A stretch of DNA of 64,000 bases. Origin: Akkermansia muciniphila (lineage in GTDB: Bacteria; Verrucomicrobiota; Verrucomicrobiia; Limisphaerales; BJHT01). Numbering within the stretch: position 1 is the first letter of the stretch; each line of letters starts with the position of its first letter. Where the stretch lies: contig CAMAUZ010000005.1 in the NCBI GenBank assembly GCA_945861535.1, positions 72,272 to 136,271 on the forward strand, read 5' to 3'. Shown here one piece after another: positions 47,721-57,169 of the stretch. Made by a program: the position numbers and the translations under genes. The notes below the pieces were generated by a model that was not told the origin of the DNA, made no database searches, and saw nothing but the letters and a program-made list of their open reading frames with translations.

Positions 47721-50420
47721 TCACGCCCCGTCGTCGTCGGGGTGATCTTCCCGGCATTTCCGGTCGAGCACCTCGATGACCAGCGCCAGCACCAGCAGCA
47801 TGAGGGGCAACGCTTCGGGCCGGGGGCGTTGCTTGGCCGGGCGTTCCTCGGACTGCTCCAACAACTGGCTGGCCAGCAGCGCCATCAGTTCCGGCTGGGG
47901 GCCGTTCTCGAGGAGAAATTTCGAGCTCTCGCCGTAGGAGGCCTGCCGGGTCACGACCTCTTTGAGACGGAGCAACTGCTGGCCCAAGGCCGCGTGCAGC
48001 TCCTGGAACAGAATCTCCGGCCCGAAGCAGCCGGCCGGCACGAAGGCAAACCACACCTCGATGAGCTGAGGCATCATGAACTCGAATTCAGATTCGCTCA
48101 GCCGTCCGTCCACGACCGCCAACAAGTCGTCGAACAAAAAACAGCCCGCTGCTTCGAGCATCGCATTTGCCTGCTGGGGTGACTCGAACAGGCCGAGGGC
48201 GACGTGCAGCCGCGCCGCCAATTCCTCCGCGGAGAACGGTCGTGGCGGCAGACGCGGCCACGGCTTGAGTTCGTTGTCGTGCTCGCGGGCGTCATCCGCG
48301 TCGTCGTCGAGAACTCCCTCCCGGCATTTCCGGTCGAGCACTTCGACGGTCGCCGCGACGAGCATCAGAATCAGGGGCATGACGGACGCTCGGGGACGGT
48401 CCTTGTCCGGCATGTCCTGATATTGCTGCAACAACTGGTTGGCCAACAGACTCGTCATGGTGGGCTGGGGACCTTGCGCGATGAGTTCAAGAATGCTTCC
48501 GGGCGGCAGCGGAGAGTCAGGATTCTGAGCTAGGGCGGCATCGAACCGGCCCAGCAGCTTGCCCAAGGCGGCTTGCAACTCCGCGAACTCGATGTCCGGT
48601 CCGAAGCAGCCCGGCGGCACAAATGCAAACCAAGTCTGAAGTATCGCCGGGACCATGAAACTGATCTCCGAGTCGGTCAGTCCGTCGCCGACCAGGTCGG
48701 GCAAATCGTCGAGCAGAAAACAGTCGGCCTTCTTCGCCTCCGTGCGTGCCTCGGCCGCGGAGTCGTAGCGCTCCACGCCGACGCGCAAACGCTCGCTGGC
48801 CTGCGGCGCTGAAAACGGGCCGGGCGGCAGTTCCGGCCAGGGTTCCAGATCGTCGATGAAATCCTCCTCGTCCGCAGCGTCGCCCGCGTCGTCAAGCGGC
48901 GGCGGGCCGGGAGGATTCCGTTTGAGACCCGGCCGCAGCGGCGGGGGATCGAAGATCAATTCGTGCGCGCCCAGTTCGCGCAGGAGCCAGTTGCAATCCG
49001 CCGCCATCCCGGTCTCGCGGGCGCGCTCGTCGGTCAGGCGCACCCGCTCCTTCAACAACCCAAGCAGGACCGGGCGCAACTGCGGATCCAGTGCGGCCGC
49101 GCGCGGCGTCAGATTTTTCAACGCCGGCACCGGCGCGTCGAGCCACTGGCGGTCCATTTCCTCGAATTGCTCCTCGAGCGCCCTGGCTTGAGCGACCTTG
49201 CCGGCCGGCACCGCGACCCGGCTCGCCCCCAGCGACACGTGCTGCGGTTCCTCCAGCAGGCGCGACGGCACCAGGCTCGGGTCGTAGGACGGAGCTTTGG
49301 CGCGAAGGTGAGCCGCCAGATTGTCCCGCCGCTCGCCGGTGAAGCGCACGCGGGAGCCGAGCAGCGCCTCCAGTTTGGTCCGCAGCCGGCCCGTCCGCTC
49401 CGCGCCGATGGCCTCGGCGCGCCAGTGCGCCTGGCCGAGCAACACGCGGCCCAGCGTTTGATGGGGCGTGGTGAGCAGTCCCCCGGCGCCGGGGGCCGCG
49501 AACCAGACCCGGCCTTCGGCGAAACCCTCGTCCATTTCGGCGTCGGTCAATTCATCGATCTCCACCTCCGGCACCGCGTCCAGCAGCGCCCGGCATTCGC
49601 TGAACGGCGCGCGCAATTCATACACGGCCTTGCCGAAATCCGCGTCCAGCGTCGCGAGCATCTGCTGGTTCCGGGCCAGCACCACGGCCTCGCGAGCCTT
49701 GTCGAAGCGCGGGAAATTCTCCGCAAACCACGCGGACCATTGGCTGCGCTCCGTCGGTCCGCCCAGATGCCGGATCAGTTCGGCCACCACCCCCAGCGGA
49801 TCAAGCCCCGCCAGCGGCGTCATCGGCACGGCGAAACCCGAGCAGCGCCAGTAATGCGGCAGTGGAAAAAACCAGCCCAACATCGCGCTGAAACGGCAGG
49901 CCTGTGCCGCCAGACTGCGGTCAACCACGATGAGCGGCTGCGGATTCGCCTCCATCAAATCCACCACTTCCACCCGCCGGTCATCCAGCACGCGATGCAC
50001 CTCGAACAGCCGCAGTTGCAGGTCCATCGCCGCCCGCTGCATCACGCGCTCGTCATTCTTCAACCCGGGAAAACCCGCCATCCCCCACCGCTCCGCGCAC
50101 GTCCGCCCGCTGGCATCGCGCCGAATGAACAGCTCGGTGATCTGCAACGCGCGCGCAGTGGTGGATCGCGGATCCATCATCCGGGCCAGCATCCGCTCCG
50201 TCTCCGCGCGGTCCTTGGACGACGAGACATACCAGTCGTAGCTCTTGCGAATTATGCGGCCCTCCAGCTCGAAATACTGGTCGTAATTCTGCGGCGCGAA
50301 CGGATTGAACCCGCAGTCGGCCGGGCACGCATACTTGCTCTGGCGGTTCTCGCCGCACTCGGCGGCCGAGATTTGCCGCTGCACCGCGGGGCAGAAACGC
50401 TGCTGGGAGGCTTTGCTCAT
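47721..50420 (-). CDS. 899-residue protein of unknown function with duplicated C-terminal unit
   Basis: A cytoplasmic-looking protein; no signal peptide. The N-terminus has four Cys (C10, C22, C32, C36: FCPAVQR, AECGENRQ, YACPADCGFNPF), a likely metal site. The middle (about 100-480) is helical, with no recognised motif. Residues 525-717 and 718-899 are homologous units: W/PWP.LPP.PFSA, CFL.DDL, LT(S)ES.FMVP, WFAFVP.GCFGP.I.F.EL.AALG, GPQP...LLA.QLL.Q, MPL.L.LV....VEVLDRKCRE. Acidic linkers (DDDADDAREHD) join them. Function cannot be assigned. It does not look like a secreted PVC protein. Confidence 0.75.
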   Translation of the reverse strand: MSKASQQRFCPAVQRQISAAECGENRQSKYACPADCGFNPFAPQNYDQYFELEGRIIRKSYDWYVSSSKDRAETERMLARMMDPRSTTARALQITELFIRRDASGRTCAERWGMAGFPGLKNDERVMQRAAMDLQLRLFEVHRVLDDRRVEVVDLMEANPQPLIVVDRSLAAQACRFSAMLGWFFPLPHYWRCSGFAVPMTPLAGLDPLGVVAELIRHLGGPTERSQWSAWFAENFPRFDKAREAVVLARNQQMLATLDADFGKAVYELRAPFSECRALLDAVPEVEIDELTDAEMDEGFAEGRVWFAAPGAGGLLTTPHQTLGRVLLGQAHWRAEAIGAERTGRLRTKLEALLGSRVRFTGERRDNLAAHLRAKAPSYDPSLVPSRLLEEPQHVSLGASRVAVPAGKVAQARALEEQFEEMDRQWLDAPVPALKNLTPRAAALDPQLRPVLLGLLKERVRLTDERARETGMAADCNWLLRELGAHELIFDPPPLRPGLKRNPPGPPPLDDAGDAADEEDFIDDLEPWPELPPGPFSAPQASERLRVGVERYDSAAEARTEAKKADCFLLDDLPDLVGDGLTDSEISFMVPAILQTWFAFVPPGCFGPDIEFAELQAALGKLLGRFDAALAQNPDSPLPPGSILELIAQGPQPTMTSLLANQLLQQYQDMPDKDRPRASVMPLILMLVAATVEVLDRKCREGVLDDDADDAREHDNELKPWPRLPPRPFSAEELAARLHVALGLFESPQQANAMLEAAGCFLFDDLLAVVDGRLSESEFEFMMPQLIEVWFAFVPAGCFGPEILFQELHAALGQQLLRLKEVVTRQASYGESSKFLLENGPQPELMALLASQLLEQSEERPAKQRPRPEALPLMLLVLALVIEVLDRKCREDHPDDDGA

Positions 50421-50832
50421 GCCCGCAGTCTGCGCCAGTCCGCCCGCCGATTGAAAAGCAAAACCGCGCGGGCAAGTCCGCCCGAAGCCCGCAGCTTACC
50501 AACCGAGGTGAAAACACGGGGCTTATCCGCAACGAGGCAGCGAGGGCGCGAAGAGCGCGGCCTTCAGGCCGCAGAAGCGTGCGTCCTGTCGACGGCGAGC
50601 GAGTTTTCGGGCGCTCGCTGCGGACTCGCCAACGGGTGGGCGGGCGGCGGCGTTCGGGTTGTTCGGGGCGTTCGCTGTGGGTGGACGTCTCTGCGGCCTG
50701 AAGGCCGCACTCCGGTCGCCCTGACTACAATTGCATCGTCACGGCATTCGTGTGGCTGGCGAAAACTTTGGCCGCCGGTTACTCCTTTCTGGCACAATTT
50801 TAAGACCCAGTTTTACACCGACCAAACAGAGC
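50421..50832. other. Gap with a family F inverted pair
   Basis: F arms at 50551-50582 and, inverted, 50682-50716. The promoter of the zinc-ribbon gene should lie in the last 100 bases. No gene seen. Confidence 0.55.
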
Positions 50833-51129
50833 ATGAACCGACATTGCTGGAAATGCGGCGCCGAGTGGACCATCAAGGGCAACCCCGGGCGCGGCGAGAG
50901 CTGCCACGAGTGCCGCGCCGATCTGCGCGTCTGCCTTAACTGCGTGAGCTACGACCGCACCGTCGCCGACCAGTGCCGCGAGCGGCAGGCGGAACCGGTG
51001 CTCGAAAAGGACAAGGGGAATTTCTGCGAATTCTTCGAGTTCATCCGCCGCGTGTACCGGCCGCCCAAGGATCTGAATCCCCGCGAATCCTCCGCGCGCG
51101 ATCAGATGAAAAAACTGTTCGGCGATTGA
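50833..51129 (+). CDS. Zinc-ribbon-like small protein
   Basis: A 98-residue protein with CxxC pairs at the N-terminus: HCWKCGAEW (C5, C8), SCHECRADLRVCLNC, then RTVADQCRERQAEPV and FCEFFEF. The Cys-rich part should bind one or two Zn ions. The C-terminal part is charged and ends MKKLFGD. Similar small proteins occur across Verrucomicrobia, but I know no function. Start at MNRHCWKC; upstream codons are not protein-like. Confidence 0.75.
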   Translation: MNRHCWKCGAEWTIKGNPGRGESCHECRADLRVCLNCVSYDRTVADQCRERQAEPVLEKDKGNFCEFFEFIRRVYRPPKDLNPRESSARDQMKKLFGD

Positions 51130-51506
51130 CGGCTGCTACCCGGTGACATCCTCGCGGGCGCGTCCGTGCGCCGCCCCGGAGCGCCGGCCGGGTGGGGCAG
51201 GCATCCGTGCCTGCCAGTTCGGGCGGCATCCCTGCCGCCCGTTTCCATGGCGGGCAAAACCTACGGCGGCACCGGGAACACGGGGTACGGATGGCCCGTG
51301 AACTGGCAGGCGAGGATGCCTGCCCCACCCGCCGCGCTGGCGGAGTTGACTTTGCCGCCGCACCTCGAAGACTGCGCGCGCTTTAGCACATGAACATTTC
51401 CGCCCTTGCCCGCCTGCCGATTGCTGCTGACGCCAGCGGACCTTCACGCGCCGGCGGCGGGTTTCTCCCGTCAGCACTGATCCCGGCGGGCCGCTGATTT
51501 CCCGGC
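51130..51506. repeat. Gap with a family E inverted pair, copy 2
   Basis: Left arm 51193-51240 (GGGGCAGGCATCCGTGCCTG, CCAGTTCGGGCGGCATCCC); right arm inverted, ending AGGCGAGGATGCCTGCCCC at 51328. The ABC transporter promoter should be in the remaining 170 bases. Confidence 0.7.
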
Positions 51507-53015
51507 ATGGCGGACTCCTCCCCAACCCCGCTGCTCGAGGTGCAAAACCTCACCCGCCGCTTTCCCGGCGTCGTGGCCCTCGGCGGCGTCAGCCTCAAGC
51601 TCGCGCGCGGCGAGGTGATCTCGGTCATCGGCGAGAACGGCGCGGGCAAGAGCACGCTGATGAAAATTCTCGCCGGCGTGCAGACCCCGAACAGCGGGCA
51701 AATCCTGCTCGACGGCCGACCCGTCACGATTGACTCCGTGCCCGCCGCCGAGGCGCTCGGCATCGCGCTGATCCATCAGGAACTCAACCTCTGCGACAAC
51801 CTCGACGTCGCCACGAACATCTTCCTCGGCCGCGAACCGCGCCGCTGCGGCCTGATCGACAAACGCAAGACGTACAACGCCTCCGTGCCCCTGTTGCAAA
51901 AAGTCGGCCTCGACTGCTCGCCGCGCGAACTCGTCCGCAACCTCCCGCTCGGCCGGCAGCAACTCGTCGAAATCGCCAAGGCCCTCTCCGTCGGCGCGCG
52001 TGTGCTCATCATGGACGAGCCGACCTCGAGCCTGAGCCAGCACGAGACCGACCAGCTTTACCGGGTCGTGAAGGAACTCCGCGCGACCGGCGTGAGCGTC
52101 ATCTACATCTCGCACCGGCTCGGCGAGGTGAAGGAGCTTTCCGACCGCGTCGTGGTGCTGCGCGACGGCCAGAACGCGGGCGAACTCCAGCGCGACGAGA
52201 TCAATCACGACGCGATGGTGCGCCTGATGATCGGGCGCGACATTTCGCGGCTCTACCAGCGGCCCTCGCATCCGGCGGGCGCGCCCGCGCTCGAGGTCCG
52301 CGGCCTGCGCACGCCCGTGCATCCGCGGCACGAGCTGAATTTCACCGTGCACGCCGGCGAGATCGTCGGCCTGGCCGGCCTCGTCGGCGCGGGCCGCACG
52401 GAGTTGCTGCGCGTGCTCTTCGGCATCGACCGCGCGCGCGGCGGCACCGTGCGCGTCGCCGGTCAGGAGGTGCGGCTCCACAGCCCCATCGACGCCATTC
52501 GCGCGGGCCTCGCGCTCGTGCCCGAGGATCGCAAGCAGCAGGGTCTCATCCTCGAAATGGCCGTGCGCCACAACCTCAGCCTCGCCAGCCTGCGCCGCGA
52601 CGCGCGCTCCGGTTTCCTCGACCGCGCCAAGGAAGGCGCGATCACCGGGGAAATGATCGCCGCGTTGCGCATCAAGACCCCGAACGACCGCCAGTTGGCG
52701 CTCTACCTCTCCGGCGGCAATCAGCAGAAAATCGTCCTCGGCAAATGGCTGGCGCTGAAGCCGCGCCTGCTGCTGCTCGACGAACCCACGCGCGGCATCG
52801 ACGTCGGCGCCAAGCAGGAGATCTACCGCCTCATGGAAGAGCTGGCCGGCCAGGGCGTGGCGATCCTGTTTGTCTCCAGTGAAATGGAGGAAATCCTCCG
52901 CATGTCCGACCGCGCGCTGGTCATGCACGAGGGCGGCCTCAGCGGCGAAGTGCCGCGCGGGCAACTGTCCGAGGAAGCCATCATGCAACTGGCCACCGGC
53001 GCGGGGAAACATTGA
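51507..53015 (+). CDS. Sugar ABC transporter ATP-binding protein (RbsA/MglA type)
   Basis: A 502-residue double-ATPase of the CUT2 monosaccharide importers. First cassette: Walker [37 protein letters not shown]. Second cassette (from about 260): degenerate Walker [42 protein letters not shown]. This asymmetry is normal for the family. The permease follows after 166 bases holding a family F pair. No periplasmic sugar-binding protein gene is visible, so specificity is open. Confidence 0.92.
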   Translation: MADSSPTPLLEVQNLTRRFPGVVALGGVSLKLARGEVISVIGENGAGKSTLMKILAGVQTPNSGQILLDGRPVTIDSVPAAEALGIALIHQELNLCDNLDVATNIFLGREPRRCGLIDKRKTYNASVPLLQKVGLDCSPRELVRNLPLGRQQLVEIAKALSVGARVLIMDEPTSSLSQHETDQLYRVVKELRATGVSVIYISHRLGEVKELSDRVVVLRDGQNAGELQRDEINHDAMVRLMIGRDISRLYQRPSHPAGAPALEVRGLRTPVHPRHELNFTVHAGEIVGLAGLVGAGRTELLRVLFGIDRARGGTVRVAGQEVRLHSPIDAIRAGLALVPEDRKQQGLILEMAVRHNLSLASLRRDARSGFLDRAKEGAITGEMIAALRIKTPNDRQLALYLSGGNQQKIVLGKWLALKPRLLLLDEPTRGIDVGAKQEIYRLMEELAGQGVAILFVSSEMEEILRMSDRALVMHEGGLSGEVPRGQLSEEAIMQLATGAGKH

Positions 53016-53043
53016 GCATGATGACGCTGCGACATTTCACCGT

Positions 53044-53151
53044 GGAGCGCGGCGTTCACGCCGCAGCAGCGCGGGGAACACGGCACCCGTTGAAATTGGC
53101 CGGCGCCCCCGTTGCAGCCGTGGCTCTCTGCGGCGTAAACGCCGCGCTCCA
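53044..53151. repeat. Family F inverted pair inside the ABC transporter operon
   Basis: GGAGCGCGGCGTTCACGCCG (53044-) and, inverted, CTGCGGCGTAAACGCCGCGC (53129-). It could form a large hairpin between the ATPase and permease messages. Confidence 0.75.
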
Positions 53152-53181
53152 GGCGCAACCCCCTTTCGCACCCGTCACGTT

Positions 53182-54174
53182 ATGAAAAGAATCCTGGGCA
53201 TCACCGGCCTGTTGATTGTCGTCTGCGTTTTCACCGCGATCAAAAAGCCGGAGTTCCTCTCCGCGTACAACCTCCAGAACACCATCCGCTGGTCGTCGCT
53301 CTTCGGCATCGTGAGCATCGGCGTGGCGTTCGTCATTATCACCGGCGGCATTGATCTCTCCATCGGCTCGACCATCGGCCTGACCGGCTGCCTGCTCGCA
53401 TGGGCGCTCACGCAAAAGCACTGGGGCATCGGCGCGTCGCTCGCGCTCGTGCTCGGCTGCTCCGTGCTGATCGGCCTCACGCACGGCCTGCTCATCACCA
53501 AAATGAAGCTGCAGCCCTTCGTCGTGACGCTGTGCGGACTGCTCATCTACCGCGGCGCGGCGCGGTTCATCACCAACGACCAGAGCGTGGGATTCGGCAG
53601 CGATTTCAAGGGCCTGAGCAAGCTCGCCGACGGCAAGATTCCGCTGCCCTTCACCGATGCGTTCACGCTCCCCGCGCCGTTTGTGACCATGCTGGTCGTG
53701 GCCATCGCCGCCGCGATTTTTCTGAATCAGACCATCTACGGCCGCTACCTGCTGGCGCTGGGCCGCAACGAAACCGCGGCCCGCTACAGCGGCATCAACA
53801 CCGACCGCATGGTGATCCTGGCCTATGTCATCTGCTCCGTGCTCGGCGGCGTGGGCGGCATCCTGTTTTCGCTCGACCTCAATTCCCTGCAGCCGTCCGG
53901 CCTCGGCGAGGGCTACGAGTTGTACGCCATCGCGGCGGCGGTGCTTGGCGGCTGCAGCCTGCGCGGCGGCGAGGGGACAATCCTCGGCGTCCTCATCGGC
54001 GCAGCCGTGTTGCGCGTGCTCAACAACGCCATCCAGCTCCTCGGCATCCCGAGCCAGCTCGAATACGTCATCATCGGTTTGGTGATTCTCGCCGGCGTGG
54101 TCGTGGATGAAATCGTGAAGCGCGTCGCCGCCCGCCGCCGCGCCGCGCGCGAGTCCGCCGGCGCGGGCGCATAA
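53182..54174 (+). CDS. Sugar ABC transporter permease (RbsC type)
   Basis: A 330-residue BPD_transp_2 permease with about 8-10 TM segments. Signatures: SIGVAFVIITGGIDLSIGS, LIGLTHGLLITKMKLQPFVVTL, GRYLLALGRNETAARYSGI and GYELYAIAAAVLGGCSLRGGEGT. It pairs with the ATPase upstream. Start MKRILGITG; the frame is open farther upstream but through repeat sequence. The tail is Arg/Ala-rich. Confidence 0.92.
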   Translation: MKRILGITGLLIVVCVFTAIKKPEFLSAYNLQNTIRWSSLFGIVSIGVAFVIITGGIDLSIGSTIGLTGCLLAWALTQKHWGIGASLALVLGCSVLIGLTHGLLITKMKLQPFVVTLCGLLIYRGAARFITNDQSVGFGSDFKGLSKLADGKIPLPFTDAFTLPAPFVTMLVVAIAAAIFLNQTIYGRYLLALGRNETAARYSGINTDRMVILAYVICSVLGGVGGILFSLDLNSLQPSGLGEGYELYAIAAAVLGGCSLRGGEGTILGVLIGAAVLRVLNNAIQLLGIPSQLEYVIIGLVILAGVVVDEIVKRVAARRRAARESAGAGA

Positions 54175-54652
54175 GCCCGGAGTCCGAAAACGGGGAGCGC
54201 ACCGGCCCCGGGTGTCGTATTCCGCGCCAAAGCGGAAAGCCCGCGCAGCACGAAGTCGCACACAGTTTTGAGCAACTCAGTGCGCACGCCGAGGCAGGTT
54301 GCGAGGGCGCATCCAACCACACCCCGGGGCGGACGTGCTCCCCACGATTTCGGCGGTCGGCTGACCGCTGAGTTTATGATTCAGCGGGGACGCCAAGCCC
54401 GGTGGGAGGGAATGAGATCAGCCTGCAAACCACAGTTGAGACGAACCACGAATCATCTGGACCACCCAAAACACAGGAAAACCAAGGCTGAAAGCGAGTT
54501 TCCCCGGCACCCAAAAACCTCACCTACCAGGTGAAATCGGCACGGCGGGCGGGATTTGCCGAAGGTCGCCAAGCTCCTACTTCAGCGTGCAGAAGCGCGC
54601 CCGCCGCTTTTGCGCTTCCAACGGCGCGGGGGGGCGGGTAATCCCATCGCGC
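54175..54652. other. Intergenic, nothing recognised
   Basis: I find no protein-like frame, clear hairpin terminator or listed repeat family in this 478-base stretch. Confidence 0.35.
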
Positions 54653-55033
54653 ATGAACAATCCCGACCAGCTTCGCGAACTTTTTCGGATGCAACAGGCG
54701 CTCAATGCGCGCATCGGCGTCCACACGGACACGCTGACCGAGGAGGAGAAGACGAAGTGGATTTTGAACTACTGCCGCGCGATGGGGCAGGAACTGGCGG
54801 AGCTGACGGACAGCGTGCCGTGGAAGTGGTGGGCGAAGTATCAGAAGTTCGACGAGCAGAACGCTCGGGTGGAGGTGGTGGATTTGTTTCACTTTCTCAT
54901 CAGCATGGCGCAGGTGCTGGGGATGAGCGCGGATGACGTGTTCGCGGCGTATGTGAAGAAGAACGAGGTGAATTTCAAGCGGCAGGAGACGGGCTACACG
55001 GCGAAGGATCATGAGGACTCCAAGCATATCTGA
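54653..55033 (+). CDS. Dimeric dUTPase-like (all-alpha NTP pyrophosphatase)
   Basis: A 126-residue all-alpha NTP-PPase related to the dimeric dUTP diphosphatase family. Motifs: MGQELAELTDSVPWKWW (acidic ELAEL), then ARVEVVDLFHFLISMAQ with the second acidic helix (E and D for Mg), and DVFAAYVKKNEVNFKRQETGY at the C-terminus. It would hydrolyse dUTP to dUMP. The start MNNPDQLRELF is chosen over an upstream one in low-complexity DNA. Next on the strand is hpt, so both serve nucleotide metabolism. Confidence 0.8.
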   Translation: MNNPDQLRELFRMQQALNARIGVHTDTLTEEEKTKWILNYCRAMGQELAELTDSVPWKWWAKYQKFDEQNARVEVVDLFHFLISMAQVLGMSADDVFAAYVKKNEVNFKRQETGYTAKDHEDSKHI

Positions 55034-55200
55034 CGGGGCGTTTTTTTTGAGCCACGCATGAGACCCGGAGCCAACATGGAGGGAGGACGGGCTGGCGACA
55101 CGGGGGCTGCGTCCCGCAGGCGTCTCGCCGCCCGTACCGACTCGGGGCGAGACGCCCCGAGAACTCGCAGGCGAGACGCCTGCGGTACGCAGGTGCGGCG

Positions 55201-55270
55201 TGGCCGCCGACGTGAGGGGGCGGATCGGTCGTGCGCCGAAGCCGTCCGCCTCCTCACGTCGGCGGCTACA
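55201..55270. repeat. Family G inverted pair, copy 1
   Basis: GGCCGCCGACGTGAGGGGGC and, inverted, CCTCCTCACGTCGGCGGCTA. Copy 2 is at 57023-57093. Confidence 0.7.
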
Positions 55271-55306
55271 GCTGCGGAGTGTTTTCTTGGTTCGACCTGA
55301 CGCGTG

Positions 55307-55900
55307 ATGATTCCCAAACCCGCCCTCCAGCCCTCGAGTCGCGTGCCCAAGCGTTTGCGCGGGGAGGTGCGCGGGGTGCTCATCACGCGGATCCAGATCG
55401 CGCGGCGGGTGCGCGAGCTGGCGCGGGAAATCGAACGGGATTTTCAGGGACGGGACTTCGTGGTGGTGTCGTTGTTGAACGGGACGGTGATGTTTCTCGC
55501 GGATCTGATCCGGCATCTGAACCTGCCGCTGCGCCTCGATTTCATGGGCGTCTCGAGCTACCGCGAGGGCACGTCGGCGCGGGAATTGTTTTACACCAAG
55601 GAGCTGCGGCTCGACGTGCGCGGGCGCGATGTGCTGCTGGTGGATGACATTCTCGACACGGGCAAAACGCTCGCGTCGGTGCTGGCGAAACTGCGCGAAC
55701 TCAAGCCGCGGCGGATCAAAACGTGCGTGCTGCTGGACAAGCCGTCGCGGCGCGTCGAGGACGTGCGGGCGGATTACGCGGGGTTCGAGATTCCCGACTT
55801 GTTCGTGATCGGCTACGGGCTGGACTATGCGGAGCGGTATCGGAACCTGCCTTTCGTCGGCGTGTTGCATGAGCGGATGTATCTGCCCGGTGCGGACTGA
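55307..55900 (+). CDS. hpt: Hypoxanthine phosphoribosyltransferase
   Basis: A 197-residue type I phosphoribosyltransferase that salvages hypoxanthine or guanine. PRPP motif DVLLVDDILDTGKTLASV (acidic pair DD), SLLNGTVMFLADLIRHL, MGVSSYREGT, and the C-terminal FVIGYGLDYAERYRNLPFVG with D-Y-A typical of HPRT. A GTG at 55304 is an alternative start. It precedes moaD by five bases. Confidence 0.92.
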   Translation: MIPKPALQPSSRVPKRLRGEVRGVLITRIQIARRVRELAREIERDFQGRDFVVVSLLNGTVMFLADLIRHLNLPLRLDFMGVSSYREGTSARELFYTKELRLDVRGRDVLLVDDILDTGKTLASVLAKLRELKPRRIKTCVLLDKPSRRVEDVRADYAGFEIPDLFVIGYGLDYAERYRNLPFVGVLHERMYLPGAD

Positions 55901-55905
55901 GAATC

Positions 55906-56151
55906 ATGAATGTGAACGTGCAGTTTTTTTCGTACTTCAAGCAGTTGACCGGCACGTCGGCGACGAGCGAGGCGCTGCCCGAGGGGGCGACGGTGGCGGA
56001 GTTGCTGACGGCGCTGGCGGCGCGGTTCCCGAAGCTGCGGGGCGGCGAAAAATCAACGCTGGTGGCGGTGGGCGTGGAGTATGCGGCGAAGGATCAGGTG
56101 CTGCGCGAGGGGGATGAGGTGTCGGTGTTCCCGCCGGTGCAGGGGGGATGA
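55906..56151 (+). CDS. moaD: Molybdopterin synthase sulfur carrier subunit
   Basis: An 81-residue ubiquitin-like MoaD. VQFFSYFKQLTGTSA at the start, GATVAELLTALAARFP in the middle, and the required C-terminal VFPPVQGG with di-Gly for thiocarboxylation. It donates sulfur to precursor Z together with MoaE. MoaE lies 383 bases downstream, after an intervening membrane protein. Confidence 0.93.
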   Translation: MNVNVQFFSYFKQLTGTSATSEALPEGATVAELLTALAARFPKLRGGEKSTLVAVGVEYAAKDQVLREGDEVSVFPPVQGG

Positions 56152-56163
56152 AGTTGTGTCCGC

Positions 56164-56538
56164 ATGGCGAATGGAATCTTCATTGCCCACAGCAGCGCAC
56201 TGGCTTTCGTGATGATCGAAGGTTTTCTCTGTGCGTTTCGATCGGGCAAATATCCCGCTGCCGTCTCGCTTGTGTGGGTGTCGTCTGTGCTGCTCACCGT
56301 TGCTCTCGGGATTGCCAATTTGGAACTGGTCCGTTGTCACGGAATCATTGCCATGTACTCGCGAAAACCCGATCCGGAAATTCACGAGTTGATCAACGCC
56401 CTGCCCGAAGGTTCCCACATCCTCGCCGCATTGATGTTTGCGTGGATTCCGGGTTTTGCCGCCGCCGGCATCGGCGTGCGCGCCAAGAAGTTTCTTGATG
56501 CTCGCCGCGGAGGAATCCAGACCATGCCACCACAATGA
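56164..56538 (+). CDS. Small membrane protein between moaD and moaE, unknown
   Basis: A 124-residue protein with hydrophobic segments SALAFVMIEGFLCAF, AVSLVWVSSVLLTVALGIAN and ILAALMFAWIPGFAAAGIGV. The middle loop LELVRCHGIIAMYSRKPDPE may be outside. Its stop overlaps the moaE start (ATGA), so it is translated with moaE. It is less G/C-rich at third positions than moaD or moaE, which may indicate later acquisition. No family recognised. Confidence 0.7.
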   Translation: MANGIFIAHSSALAFVMIEGFLCAFRSGKYPAAVSLVWVSSVLLTVALGIANLELVRCHGIIAMYSRKPDPEIHELINALPEGSHILAALMFAWIPGFAAAGIGVRAKKFLDARRGGIQTMPPQ

Positions 56539-56936
56539 TCCGCACGCTCACCATTTCCCCCGACCCGATCGACGAAGCTGCTCTTGTTGCAAAACGCCGC
56601 ATGAGCCAAGGCATGGGCGCGGCCGTTTATTTCGCCGGCGTCGTGCGGGAGATGGAGGGCGAGCGCGCGCTGAAAGGGATCGACTACGAGGCGTTTCGCG
56701 CGATGGCCGAGCATCAGTTTCATTTGATCTTCGCGGCGATGAAGCAGCGGTGGCCGGTCGAGTCGGTGCGGGTGGTGCATCGCATCGGATTCGTGCAGGT
56801 GAACGAGGCGTCGCTGTGGGTGGAGGTGATCGCGCCGCATCGGGGCGAGGCGTTCGCGGCGTGCCAGTTTTTGATCGAGGAGATGAAGGCGAAGGTGACG
56901 ATTTGGAAGCGGGGGATTGAGGAGACTGCGGCTTAA
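56535..56936 (+). CDS. moaE: Molybdopterin synthase catalytic subunit
   Basis: A 133-residue MoaE. GAAVYFAGVVREMEGERALKGIDYEAF holds the early Lys region; RVVHRIGFVQVNEASLWVEVIAPHRGEAFAACQFLIEEMKAKVTIWKRG holds the family core with the closing Lys/Trp motif. With MoaD it makes molybdopterin. The start overlaps the upstream membrane-protein gene by four bases. Confidence 0.93.
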   Translation: MIRTLTISPDPIDEAALVAKRRMSQGMGAAVYFAGVVREMEGERALKGIDYEAFRAMAEHQFHLIFAAMKQRWPVESVRVVHRIGFVQVNEASLWVEVIAPHRGEAFAACQFLIEEMKAKVTIWKRGIEETAA

Positions 56937-57022
56937 GGGGGGGAAGGGTTGAAGGGCTGGCTGGTCTCAGGAACGGATTCGCTTTCCGCCGGGGCCGCAC
57001 GCGCCCCGGCGACGTGAACTCC

Positions 57023-57093
57023 GTAGCCGCCGACGTGAGGAGGCGGACGGCCCCGACTACCCAACGCTCCGCCTCGTCACCTCGGCGGCTACG
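57023..57093. repeat. Family G inverted pair, copy 2
   Basis: GTAGCCGCCGACGTGAGGAG and, inverted, CCTCGTCACCTCGGCGGCTA, in the moaE-DUF6797 gap. Confidence 0.7.
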
Positions 57094-57110
57094 CACTGGA
57101 GGGAGCCAGT

Positions 57111-57144
57111 AAACAAAAGCCCCGCCAGCACGGGCCGGCGGGGC
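57111..57144 (-). terminator. Intrinsic terminator after the DUF6797 gene
   Basis: On the minus strand GCCCCGCC pairs with GGCGGGGC (57144-57137 with 57126-57119), followed by TTTTGTTT. Confidence 0.8.
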
Positions 57145-57169
57145 GGAAGAACTGACGCGAGGCTTGGGG

